64,000 nucleotides of DNA, taken from the NCBI RefSeq assembly GCF_006540005.1, contig NZ_BJOC01000021.1:62001-126000 (forward strand), given 5' to 3'. This DNA comes from Halomonas halmophila. GTDB lineage: Bacteria; Pseudomonadota; Gammaproteobacteria; Pseudomonadales; Halomonadaceae. The notes under the pieces are model-generated. The model was not told where the DNA came from and ran no database searches. It saw only the letters and a list, made by a program, of their open reading frames with translations. This document shows positions 8,708 through 17,517 of the stretch, piece by piece; position 1 is the stretch's first letter, and each line of letters begins with the position of its first letter. A program made the translations under genes and the position numbers.

Positions 8708-9858
8708 TGAGAACCCTGATCGTCGTTCGTACCCTGAAAGTCGGCGGCATGGAGCGGGTGGCCGTCAATCTGGCGGATGCCTTCGCCGAGCAGGGGCATG
8801 ACAGCCATTTGATGTACTTCAAGGCGCGCCCGCCCCAGCTTGCTCCACGGGATGAGCGCGTCAGAGTGCATTACTTCGCCCTGTCACGGGCCATGTGGAC
8901 GTCAGGGCTGGGTGGCCCGGTGGATATCCTGGCACGCGTCGCCAACAGCCTGGTGCGCAAGAGTCACTCGCTGATTGCCGGCTGGTGGGCGGGTCGCCTC
9001 TTCGCGCGCGAGCTGGCACGGCTGGAAGACGAGTACGGGCGCTTCGATCGCATCATCTTTCGGGGCATGGGCACCTTCGAGGCGGTCTGGTCCTTTCACG
9101 ATGCCCGTGCCTGCTATGTGCTGGAGAACGTACTGGGGCTGTGTCTCCAGCAGGACCGACTGGCACACCACAAGGCACGCTGCCTGTTTCACGACAAGCA
9201 CCTGGTCTGCGTGTCCTCCGGCGTCGCGACACAGGTCGGGGAGACACTGGACACCCTGGGGGCCACACCGGCCTCCCTGCGCACCATCACCAACCCCTGC
9301 CCCATCGACGAGATTCGCCGCGCCGCCACGGAGACTTCAGCGGCCAGCCGCTATCCACCCTACCTGCTCAATGTGGCCCGTCTCGTGCCGCAGAAGAATC
9401 AGCGACGGCTGCTCGAGGCCTATGCCCTGATGACGACACCGATCCCGCTGGTCATCGTCGGCGAGGGGCGCCTGCGTGCGGAGCTGGAAGAGCAGGCCAG
9501 GTCGCTGCAGATCGCCGAGCGGGTGCACTTCGTGGGCAATCAGCTCAACCCTTACCCCTGGATGCAACAGGCCCGGCTGTTTGTGCTCAGCTCGAACCAC
9601 GAGGGCCTGGGCATCGTGCTGCTGGAAGCCCTGGCCTGCGGCACCCCCGTGGTCAGCGTCGATTGTCCCGGCGGGGTGCGGGATATCATGCAGGGCGAGC
9701 TGGCCGAGCACCTCTGCGAGATGCCCCCCGAGGCCCTGGCCGAGTGCCTGGACCGAACGCTCGCGGCCGACGGCTATGCCATCGACGACGCCTGGTTGAA
9801 TGCCTTCGCGCCGACCCGGATTGCCGCCCAGTTTCTGCAGGAGCCTGCCGACTCATGA
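8707..9858 (+). CDS. Glycosyltransferase family 4 (GT-B), LPS core locus
   Basis: A 383-residue retaining GT-B enzyme. The N-terminal half has RTLKVGGMERVAVNLADAF, the acceptor-side glycine loop typical of GT4. The C-terminal half has NVARLVPQKNQRRLLEAY, VIVGEGRLRAELE and the donor EX7E motif in SSNHEGLGIVLLEALACGTP. The start ATG overlaps the previous stop (TGATG), and its own stop overlaps the next ATG (ATGA), so the four-gene run is probably one transcript with coupled translation. It probably adds a hexose or heptose to the core; the exact sugar is unknown. Confidence 0.88.
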   Translation: MRTLIVVRTLKVGGMERVAVNLADAFAEQGHDSHLMYFKARPPQLAPRDERVRVHYFALSRAMWTSGLGGPVDILARVANSLVRKSHSLIAGWWAGRLFARELARLEDEYGRFDRIIFRGMGTFEAVWSFHDARACYVLENVLGLCLQQDRLAHHKARCLFHDKHLVCVSSGVATQVGETLDTLGATPASLRTITNPCPIDEIRRAATETSAASRYPPYLLNVARLVPQKNQRRLLEAYALMTTPIPLVIVGEGRLRAELEEQARSLQIAERVHFVGNQLNPYPWMQQARLFVLSSNHEGLGIVLLEALACGTPVVSVDCPGGVRDIMQGELAEHLCEMPPEALAECLDRTLAADGYAIDDAWLNAFAPTRIAAQFLQEPADS

Positions 9859-10637
9859 TTTCCGCCAATATCATCACCCTCGACGAAGCCGACCATATCG
9901 CCGACTGCATCGCCTCGGTGCGCCAGGTCTGCGATGACGTCGTGGTCGTGGACTCCGGCAGCCAGGATGCCACCGTGGCGATTGCCGAGTCCCTCGACGC
10001 ACGGGTGGTACACCAGCCCTACCTGGGCGATGGCCTGCAGAAGAACATCGCCCTGGAACATGTGCGCCATGACTGGGTGCTGAGCGTGGATGCCGACGAG
10101 CGCCTGACGGCCGAGATGGTGGAAGCGATCCGCCGCCTGGACCTGGCCGATACCCCGCATGACGGCTTCGCCTTCCGCCGCCGCAACATGGTCGGCTCGC
10201 GCTGGGTACGGGTGTGTGGCTGGTATCCCGATTATTGCATCCGCCTCTATGATCGTCGGCGCACGCGCTTCGGCGAGGTCAAGCAGCATGCCAGTGTCGG
10301 CGCCGCCAACGTCAGACAGCTCGATGCCGACCTCTGGCACTACTCCTTTGCCAACCTCGGCGAGCTCTTCACCAAGGCGGCGCGCAATTTCAGCGGCCGC
10401 TCCGCCAAGATCATGTATCAGAAGGGCAAGCGCGCCAACGGTTGGTCACCGTTCCTTCACGGGCTGGCCGCTTTTGTTCGCAAGTACTTGTTTCAAAAAG
10501 GTTTTATGGGCGGTATCGATGGCCTTTCGGTGGCGCTGAGCGCCAGCCTGAACAGCTACCTGAAATATGCCAAGCTGCTGGAATATCAGCGCGACCCCCA
10601 GGTGCTGGCCAACGAAGATTTCAACAAGGTCTGGTGA
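9855..10637 (+). CDS. Glycosyltransferase family 2, WaaE/LgtF-like core glucosyltransferase
   Basis: A 260-residue GT2 protein with MISANIITLDEADHIADC at the N-terminus, VVVDSGSQDAT (nucleotide site) and SVDADERL (DxD). A C-terminal aromatic/basic region may touch the membrane. It resembles the beta-1,4-glucosyltransferases (WaaE, Haemophilus LgtF) that extend heptose I, which would fit the OpsX/KdkA inner core. The open frame extends far upstream of 9855, but that part is a GC-rich shadow of the preceding GT4 gene; the ATG overlapping the preceding stop is the sensible start. Confidence 0.85.
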   Translation: MISANIITLDEADHIADCIASVRQVCDDVVVVDSGSQDATVAIAESLDARVVHQPYLGDGLQKNIALEHVRHDWVLSVDADERLTAEMVEAIRRLDLADTPHDGFAFRRRNMVGSRWVRVCGWYPDYCIRLYDRRRTRFGEVKQHASVGAANVRQLDADLWHYSFANLGELFTKAARNFSGRSAKIMYQKGKRANGWSPFLHGLAAFVRKYLFQKGFMGGIDGLSVALSASLNSYLKYAKLLEYQRDPQVLANEDFNKVW

Positions 10638-10640
10638 GTC

Positions 10641-11663
10641 ATGCGGGTAACACACGTCAACCTGGCCCGCGGTTTTCGGGGCGGTGAGCGCCAGACCGAG
10701 TTGCTTATCCGCGCCCTGAGCCGTGAGGGGCTCGACCAGCAGCTGGTGTGCCGCCGGGACTCGCCGATGCGCGAGCATCTGGCCGAGGTGCCGAGGCTCG
10801 GCTTCGTCACCGCTGATCATCAGCTGGGCGGGCAATGGCGCGCCGGGCCGGCGGACGTGGTCCATGCTCATGACGCCAAGGCCGTTCACTGGGCCTGGCT
10901 GCAGCACCGGCTCAGGGGCACCCCCTACCTGATCACCCGCCGCGTGGACACGCCGGTCAAGGACAAGGCCATCAACCGCCTGTGCTATCGCCGGGCGGCC
11001 CGGCGGGTGGCCATCTCGCGCCCCATCCAGGCACAGCTGGAGGCACGCCACTGGGGTGACATCGAGCGTATCCCCAGCGCCCATGCCGAGCTGACCACGG
11101 ACCCGGTAGCCACTCAGGTCTTTCGCGATGCCTTTGCGGGCAAGTTCCTGGTCGGCCACGCCGGTGCCCTGGTCGATCGCCACAAGGGCCAGCGGGTGCT
11201 CCTCGAGAGCGCTCGACAGTTGGCCACGCAGCGCCCCGAGATGCACTTCGTGCTGCTCGGCGATGGCCCGGATGGCGAAGCGCTGCGCGCGGAATCCGGT
11301 GACCTGACCAATGTGAGCTGGCTGGGCTTCAAGGACAACATTGCCGATTACCTGGCGGGCCTGGATGTGTTTGCCTTCCCTTCGCGCAACGAGGGCCTGG
11401 GGTCCGTGCTGCTGGATGTCATGCAGCTCGAGGTACCGATCATCGCCAGTGACGTGGGTGGCATTCCCGATCTCGTCGAGCACGATGTCACCGGGTTATT
11501 GTTTCCCCCCGGGGATGCCGCCGCCCTGACGGAAGGACTGAAGCGCCTGTGCGACGATGCCGACCTGGCTAGCCGGCTGAGTCGGAAAGCCAGCGAGCGT
11601 CTGGTGAGTTACAGCCCGCGGGCCATGGCCGAGGCGTATCTGCGTCTCTATCGTCAACTATAA
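10641..11663 (+). CDS. Glycosyltransferase family 4 (GT-B), LPS core locus
   Basis: A 340-residue GT4 enzyme: HVNLARGFRGGERQTELLI at the N-terminus is the acceptor-side loop, HAGALVDRHKGQRVLLE starts the donor domain, and FPSRNEGLGSVLLDVMQLEVP carries the EX7E-like site. It begins only 3 bases after the GT2 stop, in the same rightward unit. It is distinct from the GT4 at 8707-9858, with only motif-level resemblance, so it is not a recent duplicate. Substrate unknown. Confidence 0.86.
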   Translation: MRVTHVNLARGFRGGERQTELLIRALSREGLDQQLVCRRDSPMREHLAEVPRLGFVTADHQLGGQWRAGPADVVHAHDAKAVHWAWLQHRLRGTPYLITRRVDTPVKDKAINRLCYRRAARRVAISRPIQAQLEARHWGDIERIPSAHAELTTDPVATQVFRDAFAGKFLVGHAGALVDRHKGQRVLLESARQLATQRPEMHFVLLGDGPDGEALRAESGDLTNVSWLGFKDNIADYLAGLDVFAFPSRNEGLGSVLLDVMQLEVPIIASDVGGIPDLVEHDVTGLLFPPGDAAALTEGLKRLCDDADLASRLSRKASERLVSYSPRAMAEAYLRLYRQL

Positions 11664-11689
11664 CGCACGCATTATCAGGAGTTGTTCCA

Positions 11690-12682
11690 GTGAGCCCCGT
11701 CACTGCCAAGGCACACAAGAACCTGCATAAAGTCGGCATCTACTCGGGCCATGCCGCTCAGCGACTGGTTCCCGCCGCCTGGCTGCGGCATCAGCGCGAG
11801 CGGCTGCTGCGCCAGCTGCAGACCCTGCCCCGGGCCGAGCAGAACGCCATCCGCCAGCGTGTGCATTACTGCAACCGCCTGAGTGCGCCGACCACGCTAC
11901 CACCGACCACCAGCAGCCTGGCGGACTTCCCGCGCGAGAAGAGCCGTTCCTACCAGCTGGACCTGGTGGCCATGCTGCGTTATTTCCCGTCGCACCTGCG
12001 CTTCTGTCACCTGTTCGGTGATGTCACCGACATCCCCGAGGTGCCGACCCTGGTCAAGAGTCGCCCGATCGCTGACGACAACCACAACAGCGTGCTGCTC
12101 AAGCTCAATCGCGTGCGTCACTACTACCTGCCCCGCGACCGGTTGAGCCATGAACAGAAGAAACCACTGGCGGTGTGGCGCGGATCCTGCCACCAGGATC
12201 ATCGGCGCCGGTTTGTCGAGACCTTCCATGACCACCCGCGCTGCAATATTGCCGATATCCATCCCAATGCCGCCGGCAAGCCCTGGCATGGCGACTTCAT
12301 GTCGGTCGACGAACAGTTGCAGTATCGCTATATCATCAGCCTTGAGGGCAAGGACGTGGCCACCAACCTGAAGTGGATCATGGCCTCCAACTCGCTCTGC
12401 CTGATGCGTCGGCCGCGCTTCGAGACCTGGTTCATGGAAGGACGCCTTGAGCCCGGCGTTCACTATGTCCCACTCAAGGACGACTATTCCGACCTGGACG
12501 ACCAGCTGGCCTACTATGACGCCCACCCGGAAGAAGCCAGGGCCATCATTCGCCGCGCCAACCGCTACGTCGATACCTTCCGCGACCAGGCTCGCGAGCG
12601 CCTGATCGGACTCCTGGTGCTGCACAAGTACTTTGCCGATTCCGGCCAGCTCCCGCCCCTCGATCTGCCCGGCGGCGACTGA
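11690..12682 (+). CDS. Glycosyltransferase family 90 (LpsA/CAP10-like)
   Basis: A 330-residue protein starting with GTG; CAGGAG 9 bases upstream supports this start. The central part has KRSRP-like KSRPIADDNHNSVLLKLN, then AVWRGSCHQDHRRRF, and the GT90 hallmark YRYIISLEGKDVATNLKWIM with the conserved glycine and aspartate. Proteins of this type include capsular and LPS glycosyltransferases such as LpsA of Pasteurellaceae. Location at the end of the core glycosyltransferase run supports an LPS role. The sugar donor is unknown. Confidence 0.82.
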   Translation: MSPVTAKAHKNLHKVGIYSGHAAQRLVPAAWLRHQRERLLRQLQTLPRAEQNAIRQRVHYCNRLSAPTTLPPTTSSLADFPREKSRSYQLDLVAMLRYFPSHLRFCHLFGDVTDIPEVPTLVKSRPIADDNHNSVLLKLNRVRHYYLPRDRLSHEQKKPLAVWRGSCHQDHRRRFVETFHDHPRCNIADIHPNAAGKPWHGDFMSVDEQLQYRYIISLEGKDVATNLKWIMASNSLCLMRRPRFETWFMEGRLEPGVHYVPLKDDYSDLDDQLAYYDAHPEEARAIIRRANRYVDTFRDQARERLIGLLVLHKYFADSGQLPPLDLPGGD

Positions 12683-12766
12683 CACCCGCCGTTTCCCGCC
12701 GGGGCGGAGTGTGACAAGCTGAACGGATAACCCGAGTGACCCTGTGCCGCCCCGGTGCCGCCGCCA

Positions 12767-14422
12767 ATGAAGAGACTGCTCGATACCCTGCCTGCCACCT
12801 GGCAAGGCCCCCGCTGGTGGGCCCTGCTGGTCCTCGGGCTTGCCCTCGGCCATGCCACGGCGACCGTCACCCAGCTGTCCCACTGGGTTCTGGTACCCGT
12901 CACCGCCGCCTGGCTGATGATGGCCCATACCCTGCGCTGGGGCGCCAGATCACCGCATCCGGCGTCGCGCACCTGGCCCTGGTCGCTGCTTCCGCTGATC
13001 CTGTGGGGCATCTATGTGTACCTCGCGGACAGCTTCGGCATCGTCGATCTTGGCGCGGTCTTGTTCCATCTGCAGGCCGGCATCAGTGAACATGGCGGCG
13101 GGGAACGCATCCTGGTCGGGCTCGTCTATACCCTGACCATGTTGCCCATTCTGGCATCCTTCACCTGGCTGGTGCGTCACGACCGCCGCTGGCGACTTGT
13201 CGAGCGCCTGCTGGCCCTGGCCCTGCTGGCCGCCAATCCCTTGCTGTATGGCATCGGTCAGCGGGGCGCGGCCGTCGTCACCGAGAAAGGCGCCTGGCTG
13301 GATCAGCGCTATGTGGCCCCGATGATACTCGAGGCACCGAAGGCCCCGCCCAACCTGCTGGTTCTCTATCTGGAAAGCCTCGAGCGCACCTACGCCGATC
13401 GCCAGCGCTTCGACGATGTCTATGTGCCGCTCGGCACCCTGGGCGATCAGGGCGTGGTGTTCGAGGGGGTCCGCCAGGTCGACAATACCGGCTGGACCAT
13501 GGCCGGCATGATCGCCAGTCAGTGCGGTGTGCCGCTAATGCCGGCCGGGCTGCTGCATGACAGCCAGCTGGAACCCCTGGAGCGGGTCGTGCCCGGCGTG
13601 AACTGCTTGGGTGACCTGCTGGCCGATCAGGGCTATGAGCTGACCTACATGGGCGGCGCCAGCAAGGCTTTTGCCGGCAAGGGGCGCTTCTATCAGGGCC
13701 ATGGGTTTTCCCGCGTACTGGGACGCGATGACCTCACCCCGCGCCTGCGATCACCGCAGGACCTCAACAGCTGGGGGCTCTTTGATGATGACCTCTACGC
13801 CTTGACCGTCGAGGAGATTCGCCGCCTGGACGCCCAGCCAGGGCCCTGGGGACTGTTCAACTTGAGCCTGGCCACCCATCCGCCCTATGGCTACCCGCCC
13901 GACGAGTGCCGGGAACGCCAGGGCGAGTTCGATGGCGCCGATATCCTCTACAGCGTGGAGTGCTCGGCCCGCATGGCCCATGACCTGGTCAAGCGACTGG
14001 CGGGCGAAGGGTTGCTCGAGAACACCCTGGTGGTCATCGCCAGCGACCATCTGTCGATGCGGGTCTCGGCCTGGGAGCAGCTGACCGCCGGGCCGCGCAG
14101 CAACACCTTCATGCTGCTGGGCAATGATCTGACTCCACGGCGCATGAAGGTCGAGGCCTCGACCATGGATATTCTGCCCACGGTACTCGAAGCTATGGGT
14201 TTCACCATCGACTGGCACCGTGCCGGCCTGGGCGTGTCCCTGCTGTCGGAAGAGCCCACTTTGATCGAGGAGCACGGCATTTCGACGCTCAACGAGCAGC
14301 TCAAACGCGAGACCGCGCTTCACGAGCGGCTCTGGCAGGGGCTGGATATCGGCGGCATGGCACCGGATGATGTTTCCAGCACGCCCGGTGAGGCATCTCT
14401 CACGCCTCCGAAACGCGAGTAG
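12767..14422 (+). CDS. OpgB-like phosphoglycerol transferase (sulfatase fold), short form
   Basis: A 551-residue inner-membrane protein with about four or five hydrophobic segments in the first 170 residues and a periplasmic alkaline phosphatase/sulfatase-fold domain. It contains LYLESLERTY, the nucleophile region VDNTGWTMAGM followed by SQCGVPL, NCLGDLLADQGY, HPPYGYP and VVIASDHLSM, closely following E. coli OpgB (MdoB). OpgB has 763 residues, so the C-terminal extension is missing. OpgB moves phosphoglycerol from phosphatidylglycerol to periplasmic glucans; here, in a core locus, the acceptor could be LPS instead (inference). ATG 12767 was preferred to an in-frame GTG at 12755. Confidence 0.82.
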   Translation: MKRLLDTLPATWQGPRWWALLVLGLALGHATATVTQLSHWVLVPVTAAWLMMAHTLRWGARSPHPASRTWPWSLLPLILWGIYVYLADSFGIVDLGAVLFHLQAGISEHGGGERILVGLVYTLTMLPILASFTWLVRHDRRWRLVERLLALALLAANPLLYGIGQRGAAVVTEKGAWLDQRYVAPMILEAPKAPPNLLVLYLESLERTYADRQRFDDVYVPLGTLGDQGVVFEGVRQVDNTGWTMAGMIASQCGVPLMPAGLLHDSQLEPLERVVPGVNCLGDLLADQGYELTYMGGASKAFAGKGRFYQGHGFSRVLGRDDLTPRLRSPQDLNSWGLFDDDLYALTVEEIRRLDAQPGPWGLFNLSLATHPPYGYPPDECRERQGEFDGADILYSVECSARMAHDLVKRLAGEGLLENTLVVIASDHLSMRVSAWEQLTAGPRSNTFMLLGNDLTPRRMKVEASTMDILPTVLEAMGFTIDWHRAGLGVSLLSEEPTLIEEHGISTLNEQLKRETALHERLWQGLDIGGMAPDDVSSTPGEASLTPPKRE

Positions 14423-14469
14423 CCCGGCCCGCTACTGCCTGCCAGTGTGCCTCGCTTAGGGTAGCCGTT

Positions 14470-15507
14470 TCACGAAGGGGCAGTGTCCGACGCTGCCAGA
14501 ATGGCCCTCAGCAGGCGTTGCGGCGACAGCTGGTTGAGGCAGTTGGTGTGCCCCAGGGGACAGGTTCGCTGGAAGCAGGGCGAGCACTCCAGCGCCAGGT
14601 AATGGATATCGGCGTCCGGGGTCAGCGGTGGCGTATAGGCCGGCGACGAGGAGCCATAGACCGCCTGGATGCGGGTTCCCGCTGCGGCAGCGACATGCAT
14701 CAGCCCCGAATCATTGGTCACCGCCTGCGCGCAGTCGGCCAGCAGGTCCACGGCGTCGCCCAGGCGCGTCTTGCCACACAGGTTGTGCACGCCCTCGATG
14801 CCCTCGGCAATCTCGTCCCCGGCGGCGGCGTCCTTGGGGCCGCCCATCACGCGGACCTCATGCCCCCTGGCTACCAGCGCCTCGGCCAGCTCACGAAAAT
14901 ACGCCAGCGGCCATTGCTTGGCAGGGCCGTATTCGGCGCCGGGCATCATGGCGATGGCCGGCCGCGCACTCAGTCCGAGCCGCTCCTGCAGCTGGGCCAG
15001 ATTGTCGGGGTCGAGCCGCAGCGCCGGCCGCGGCAGCGCAAAGTCGCCACCGGTGGCTTCAGCGGCCGGCAGGCCGAGCGCCACGAAACGCTTCACGGTC
15101 TGGTCGAGGACCGTCTTGTCGAGGTGTCGGCGTTCATTGAGCAGGCCGTAACGCTGTTCGCCGGTAAAGCCGACACGTTGCGGTATACGCGCCAGGAAGG
15201 GCACCAGAGCGGCTTTCCACGAGCGGGGCAGGATGATGGCCCGGTCGAAGCGTCCGCGCAGCTCAGCGGCCAGCTGACGGCGTGTCGCCCAGCCGAACTC
15301 ACCGTGCCCGACCTCCAGGGCCGCCACTTCATCGACTTCTGCCATGCGTTCTAGAATCGGCCGCGACCAGGCCGGCGCCACGACCCCGATCCGCGCCCTC
15401 GGCTGACGCGCCTTGAGCGTCTTGAACAGGCTCTGGGCCATGACCATGTCGCCGACCCAGGCGGGGCCGACGACCAGGATGCGCTCTGCCGTGGCCGCCT
15501 CAGCCAT
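14470..15507 (-). CDS. waaF: LPS heptosyltransferase II
   Basis: A 345-residue GT9 enzyme adding the second heptose to the inner core from ADP-heptose. Typical WaaF motifs: [16 protein letters not shown] at the N-terminus, [28 protein letters not shown] in the middle, [13 protein letters not shown] in the donor site, and the C-terminal [17 protein letters not shown] cluster. Its start overlaps the end of hldD by 8 bases, so the two form a leftward hldD-waaF unit convergent with the OpgB-like gene. Confidence 0.95.
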   Translation of the reverse strand: MAEAATAERILVVGPAWVGDMVMAQSLFKTLKARQPRARIGVVAPAWSRPILERMAEVDEVAALEVGHGEFGWATRRQLAAELRGRFDRAIILPRSWKAALVPFLARIPQRVGFTGEQRYGLLNERRHLDKTVLDQTVKRFVALGLPAAEATGGDFALPRPALRLDPDNLAQLQERLGLSARPAIAMMPGAEYGPAKQWPLAYFRELAEALVARGHEVRVMGGPKDAAAGDEIAEGIEGVHNLCGKTRLGDAVDLLADCAQAVTNDSGLMHVAAAAGTRIQAVYGSSSPAYTPPLTPDADIHYLALECSPCFQRTCPLGHTNCLNQLSPQRLLRAILAASDTAPS

Positions 15508-16456
15508 TCAGCCACTCCAGATAGGCCCGCACGCCCTCGGCTACCGTACGGAACTCGCGGTCGTAACCCGCCTCGCGCAGCCGCTCGACATCGGCGCGGG
15601 TGTAGCTCTGATAACGACCCTTGAGGCTCTCGGGGAAGTCGATGTACTCGATCTCGCCCTTGCCGTAATAGTCGATCACCGCCTCGCCGATCGCCTTGAA
15701 AGGCTCGGCACGCCCGGTTCCCAGGTTGAAGATCCCCGAAGCCTGGGGATTATCGAGGAACCACAGGTTCACATCGACCACATCGCCTACATAGATGAAG
15801 TCGCGGCTCTGCATGCCGGCAGCGTAACCGTCCCAGGCGCCGAACAGCTTGAGATTCTCCCCGCCGCTGATCTGGGTGTGATGGTGGAAGGCCACGCTTG
15901 CCATCTTGCCCTTGTGCTGTTCGCGCGGGCCATAGACATTGAAGTAGCGAAAGCCGACGACCTGGCTCTCGAACTCGTCGTGGCGCGCCCGCACGTACTG
16001 ATCGAAGAGCAGCTTGGAGTAGCCGTAGACGTTGAGCGGCTTCTCGTGCTCAGGGTCTTCACGAAAGACCTCGCTGCCCCCGTAGATGGCCGCCGAGGAA
16101 GCATAGAGGAAGGGAATGCCCTTCAGCTGACAGAAATGCAGCAGCTCCTTGGAATACTCGAAGTTGTTCTCGAGCATGAAGCGGCCATCCCACTCGGTGG
16201 TATCCGAGCAGGCGCCTTCATGGAAGACCGCCTCGATGGGGGGCAGATGGGATGACTCGCCATTCAATGCGGCCCGCACCCTCGCCAGGAAGTCATCCTT
16301 GTCGAGGTAGTCGCCCAGCGTGCAGTCGGCCAGGTTGATGAACTTGGTGCCGTCGCGAAGGTCGTCGACCACCAGGATGTCGTCACGGCCTCGTTGATTG
16401 AGGGCCTTGACCAGATTCGAGCCGATGAAGCCGGCTCCGCCTGTCACTACGATCAT
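15500..16456 (-). CDS. hldD: ADP-L-glycero-D-manno-heptose 6-epimerase
   Basis: Last step of ADP-heptose supply: epimerises D,D- to L,D-heptose. A 318-residue short-chain dehydrogenase fold protein with [12 protein letters not shown] (NADP binding), [14 protein letters not shown] and [10 protein letters not shown], and the catalytic tyrosine-lysine pair in [12 protein letters not shown]. First gene of the leftward hldD-waaF pair; divergent from glyQ with about 95 bases between the starts. Confidence 0.96.
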   Translation of the reverse strand: MIVVTGGAGFIGSNLVKALNQRGRDDILVVDDLRDGTKFINLADCTLGDYLDKDDFLARVRAALNGESSHLPPIEAVFHEGACSDTTEWDGRFMLENNFEYSKELLHFCQLKGIPFLYASSAAIYGGSEVFREDPEHEKPLNVYGYSKLLFDQYVRARHDEFESQVVGFRYFNVYGPREQHKGKMASVAFHHHTQISGGENLKLFGAWDGYAAGMQSRDFIYVGDVVDVNLWFLDNPQASGIFNLGTGRAEPFKAIGEAVIDYYGKGEIEYIDFPESLKGRYQSYTRADVERLREAGYDREFRTVAEGVRAYLEWLNG

Positions 16457-16552
16457 GAGATTCCTCTAGACTCCGGGCCTGCGGCTATAACCGATCTGCC
16501 TGTGATTGTATACTTGACGGCTCGTGAATTCATGGCCAACGGTGCTTTCGCA

Positions 16553-17515
16553 ATGACACAGTCGACGCCAGACGTGACAACCTTCCAGGGCTTGATCCTG
16601 GCCCTGCAGCAGTACTGGGCCGAAAAGGGCTGCGTGATCCTCCAGCCCCTGGACATGGAGGTCGGGGCTGGAACCTTCCATACGGCCACCTTCCTGCGCT
16701 CCATCGGCCCCGAGACCTGGAACGCGGCCTATGTACAGCCCTCCCGCCGCCCGACTGACGGTCGCTACGGCGAGAACCCCAACCGCCTCCAGCATTACTA
16801 CCAGTTCCAGGTGGTGATGAAACCCTCGCCGGCCGAGCTGCAGGAACTCTACCTGGGCTCGCTGAAGTGCCTGGGGATCGATCCGCTGGTCCACGACATA
16901 CGCTTTGTCGAGGACAACTGGGAGTCGCCGACGCTGGGTGCCTGGGGGCTCGGCTGGGAAGTCTGGCTGAACGGCATGGAGGTGACCCAGTTCACCTATT
17001 TCCAGCAGGCCGGCGGCCTGGAGTGTTATCCCGTCACCGGCGAGCTGACCTATGGCCTCGAGCGCATCGCCATGTACGTCCAGGATGTCGACAGTGTCTA
17101 CGACCTGGTCTGGACGGTCGCGCCGGACGGCAGCCGCGTCACCTATGGCGACGTCTTCCTGCAGAACGAGCGCGAGCAGTCGACCTACAACTTCGAATAT
17201 GCCGATGTCCCGGAACTGTTCAAGGCCTTCGACCACCAGGAAGGCCAGTGCAACAAGCTGCTCGATGCCAGACTGCCTCTCCCGGCCTATGAACAGGTGC
17301 TGAAGGCCTCGCATACCTTCAACCTGCTCGATGCCCGCCATGCCATCTCAGTGACCGAGCGTCAGCGTTATATCCTGCGTGTGCGCACCATGGCCCGTGA
17401 CGTGGCTCACGCCTACTACGAATCCCGCAAGGCCGCCGGCTTCCCGCTGGCTTCCGAGGCCCTGCGCCAAGAATTGCTGGCGAACGAGTCGCCTGCCGAA
17501 CAGGGAGACGCTTGA
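16553..17515 (+). CDS. glyQ: Glycine--tRNA ligase alpha subunit
   Basis: Catalytic subunit of the bacterial alpha2beta2 glycyl-tRNA synthetase. Nearly every block matches E. coli Gly[75 protein letters not shown] and [11 protein letters not shown]. The chosen ATG gives 320 residues, slightly longer than E. coli (303). An in-frame ATG at 16532 is possible and neither start has a clear ribosome site. A TATACT at 16509-16514 may be the -10 box. Confidence 0.95.
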   Translation: MTQSTPDVTTFQGLILALQQYWAEKGCVILQPLDMEVGAGTFHTATFLRSIGPETWNAAYVQPSRRPTDGRYGENPNRLQHYYQFQVVMKPSPAELQELYLGSLKCLGIDPLVHDIRFVEDNWESPTLGAWGLGWEVWLNGMEVTQFTYFQQAGGLECYPVTGELTYGLERIAMYVQDVDSVYDLVWTVAPDGSRVTYGDVFLQNEREQSTYNFEYADVPELFKAFDHQEGQCNKLLDARLPLPAYEQVLKASHTFNLLDARHAISVTERQRYILRVRTMARDVAHAYYESRKAAGFPLASEALRQELLANESPAEQGDA

Positions 17516-17517
17516 TC

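Noticed and set aside
8895..9854. Long N-terminal extension of the GT2 frame
   Set aside because: This part overlaps the GT4 gene out of frame and is rich in Arg, Gly and Pro; the GT2 domain begins at the ATG at 9855.
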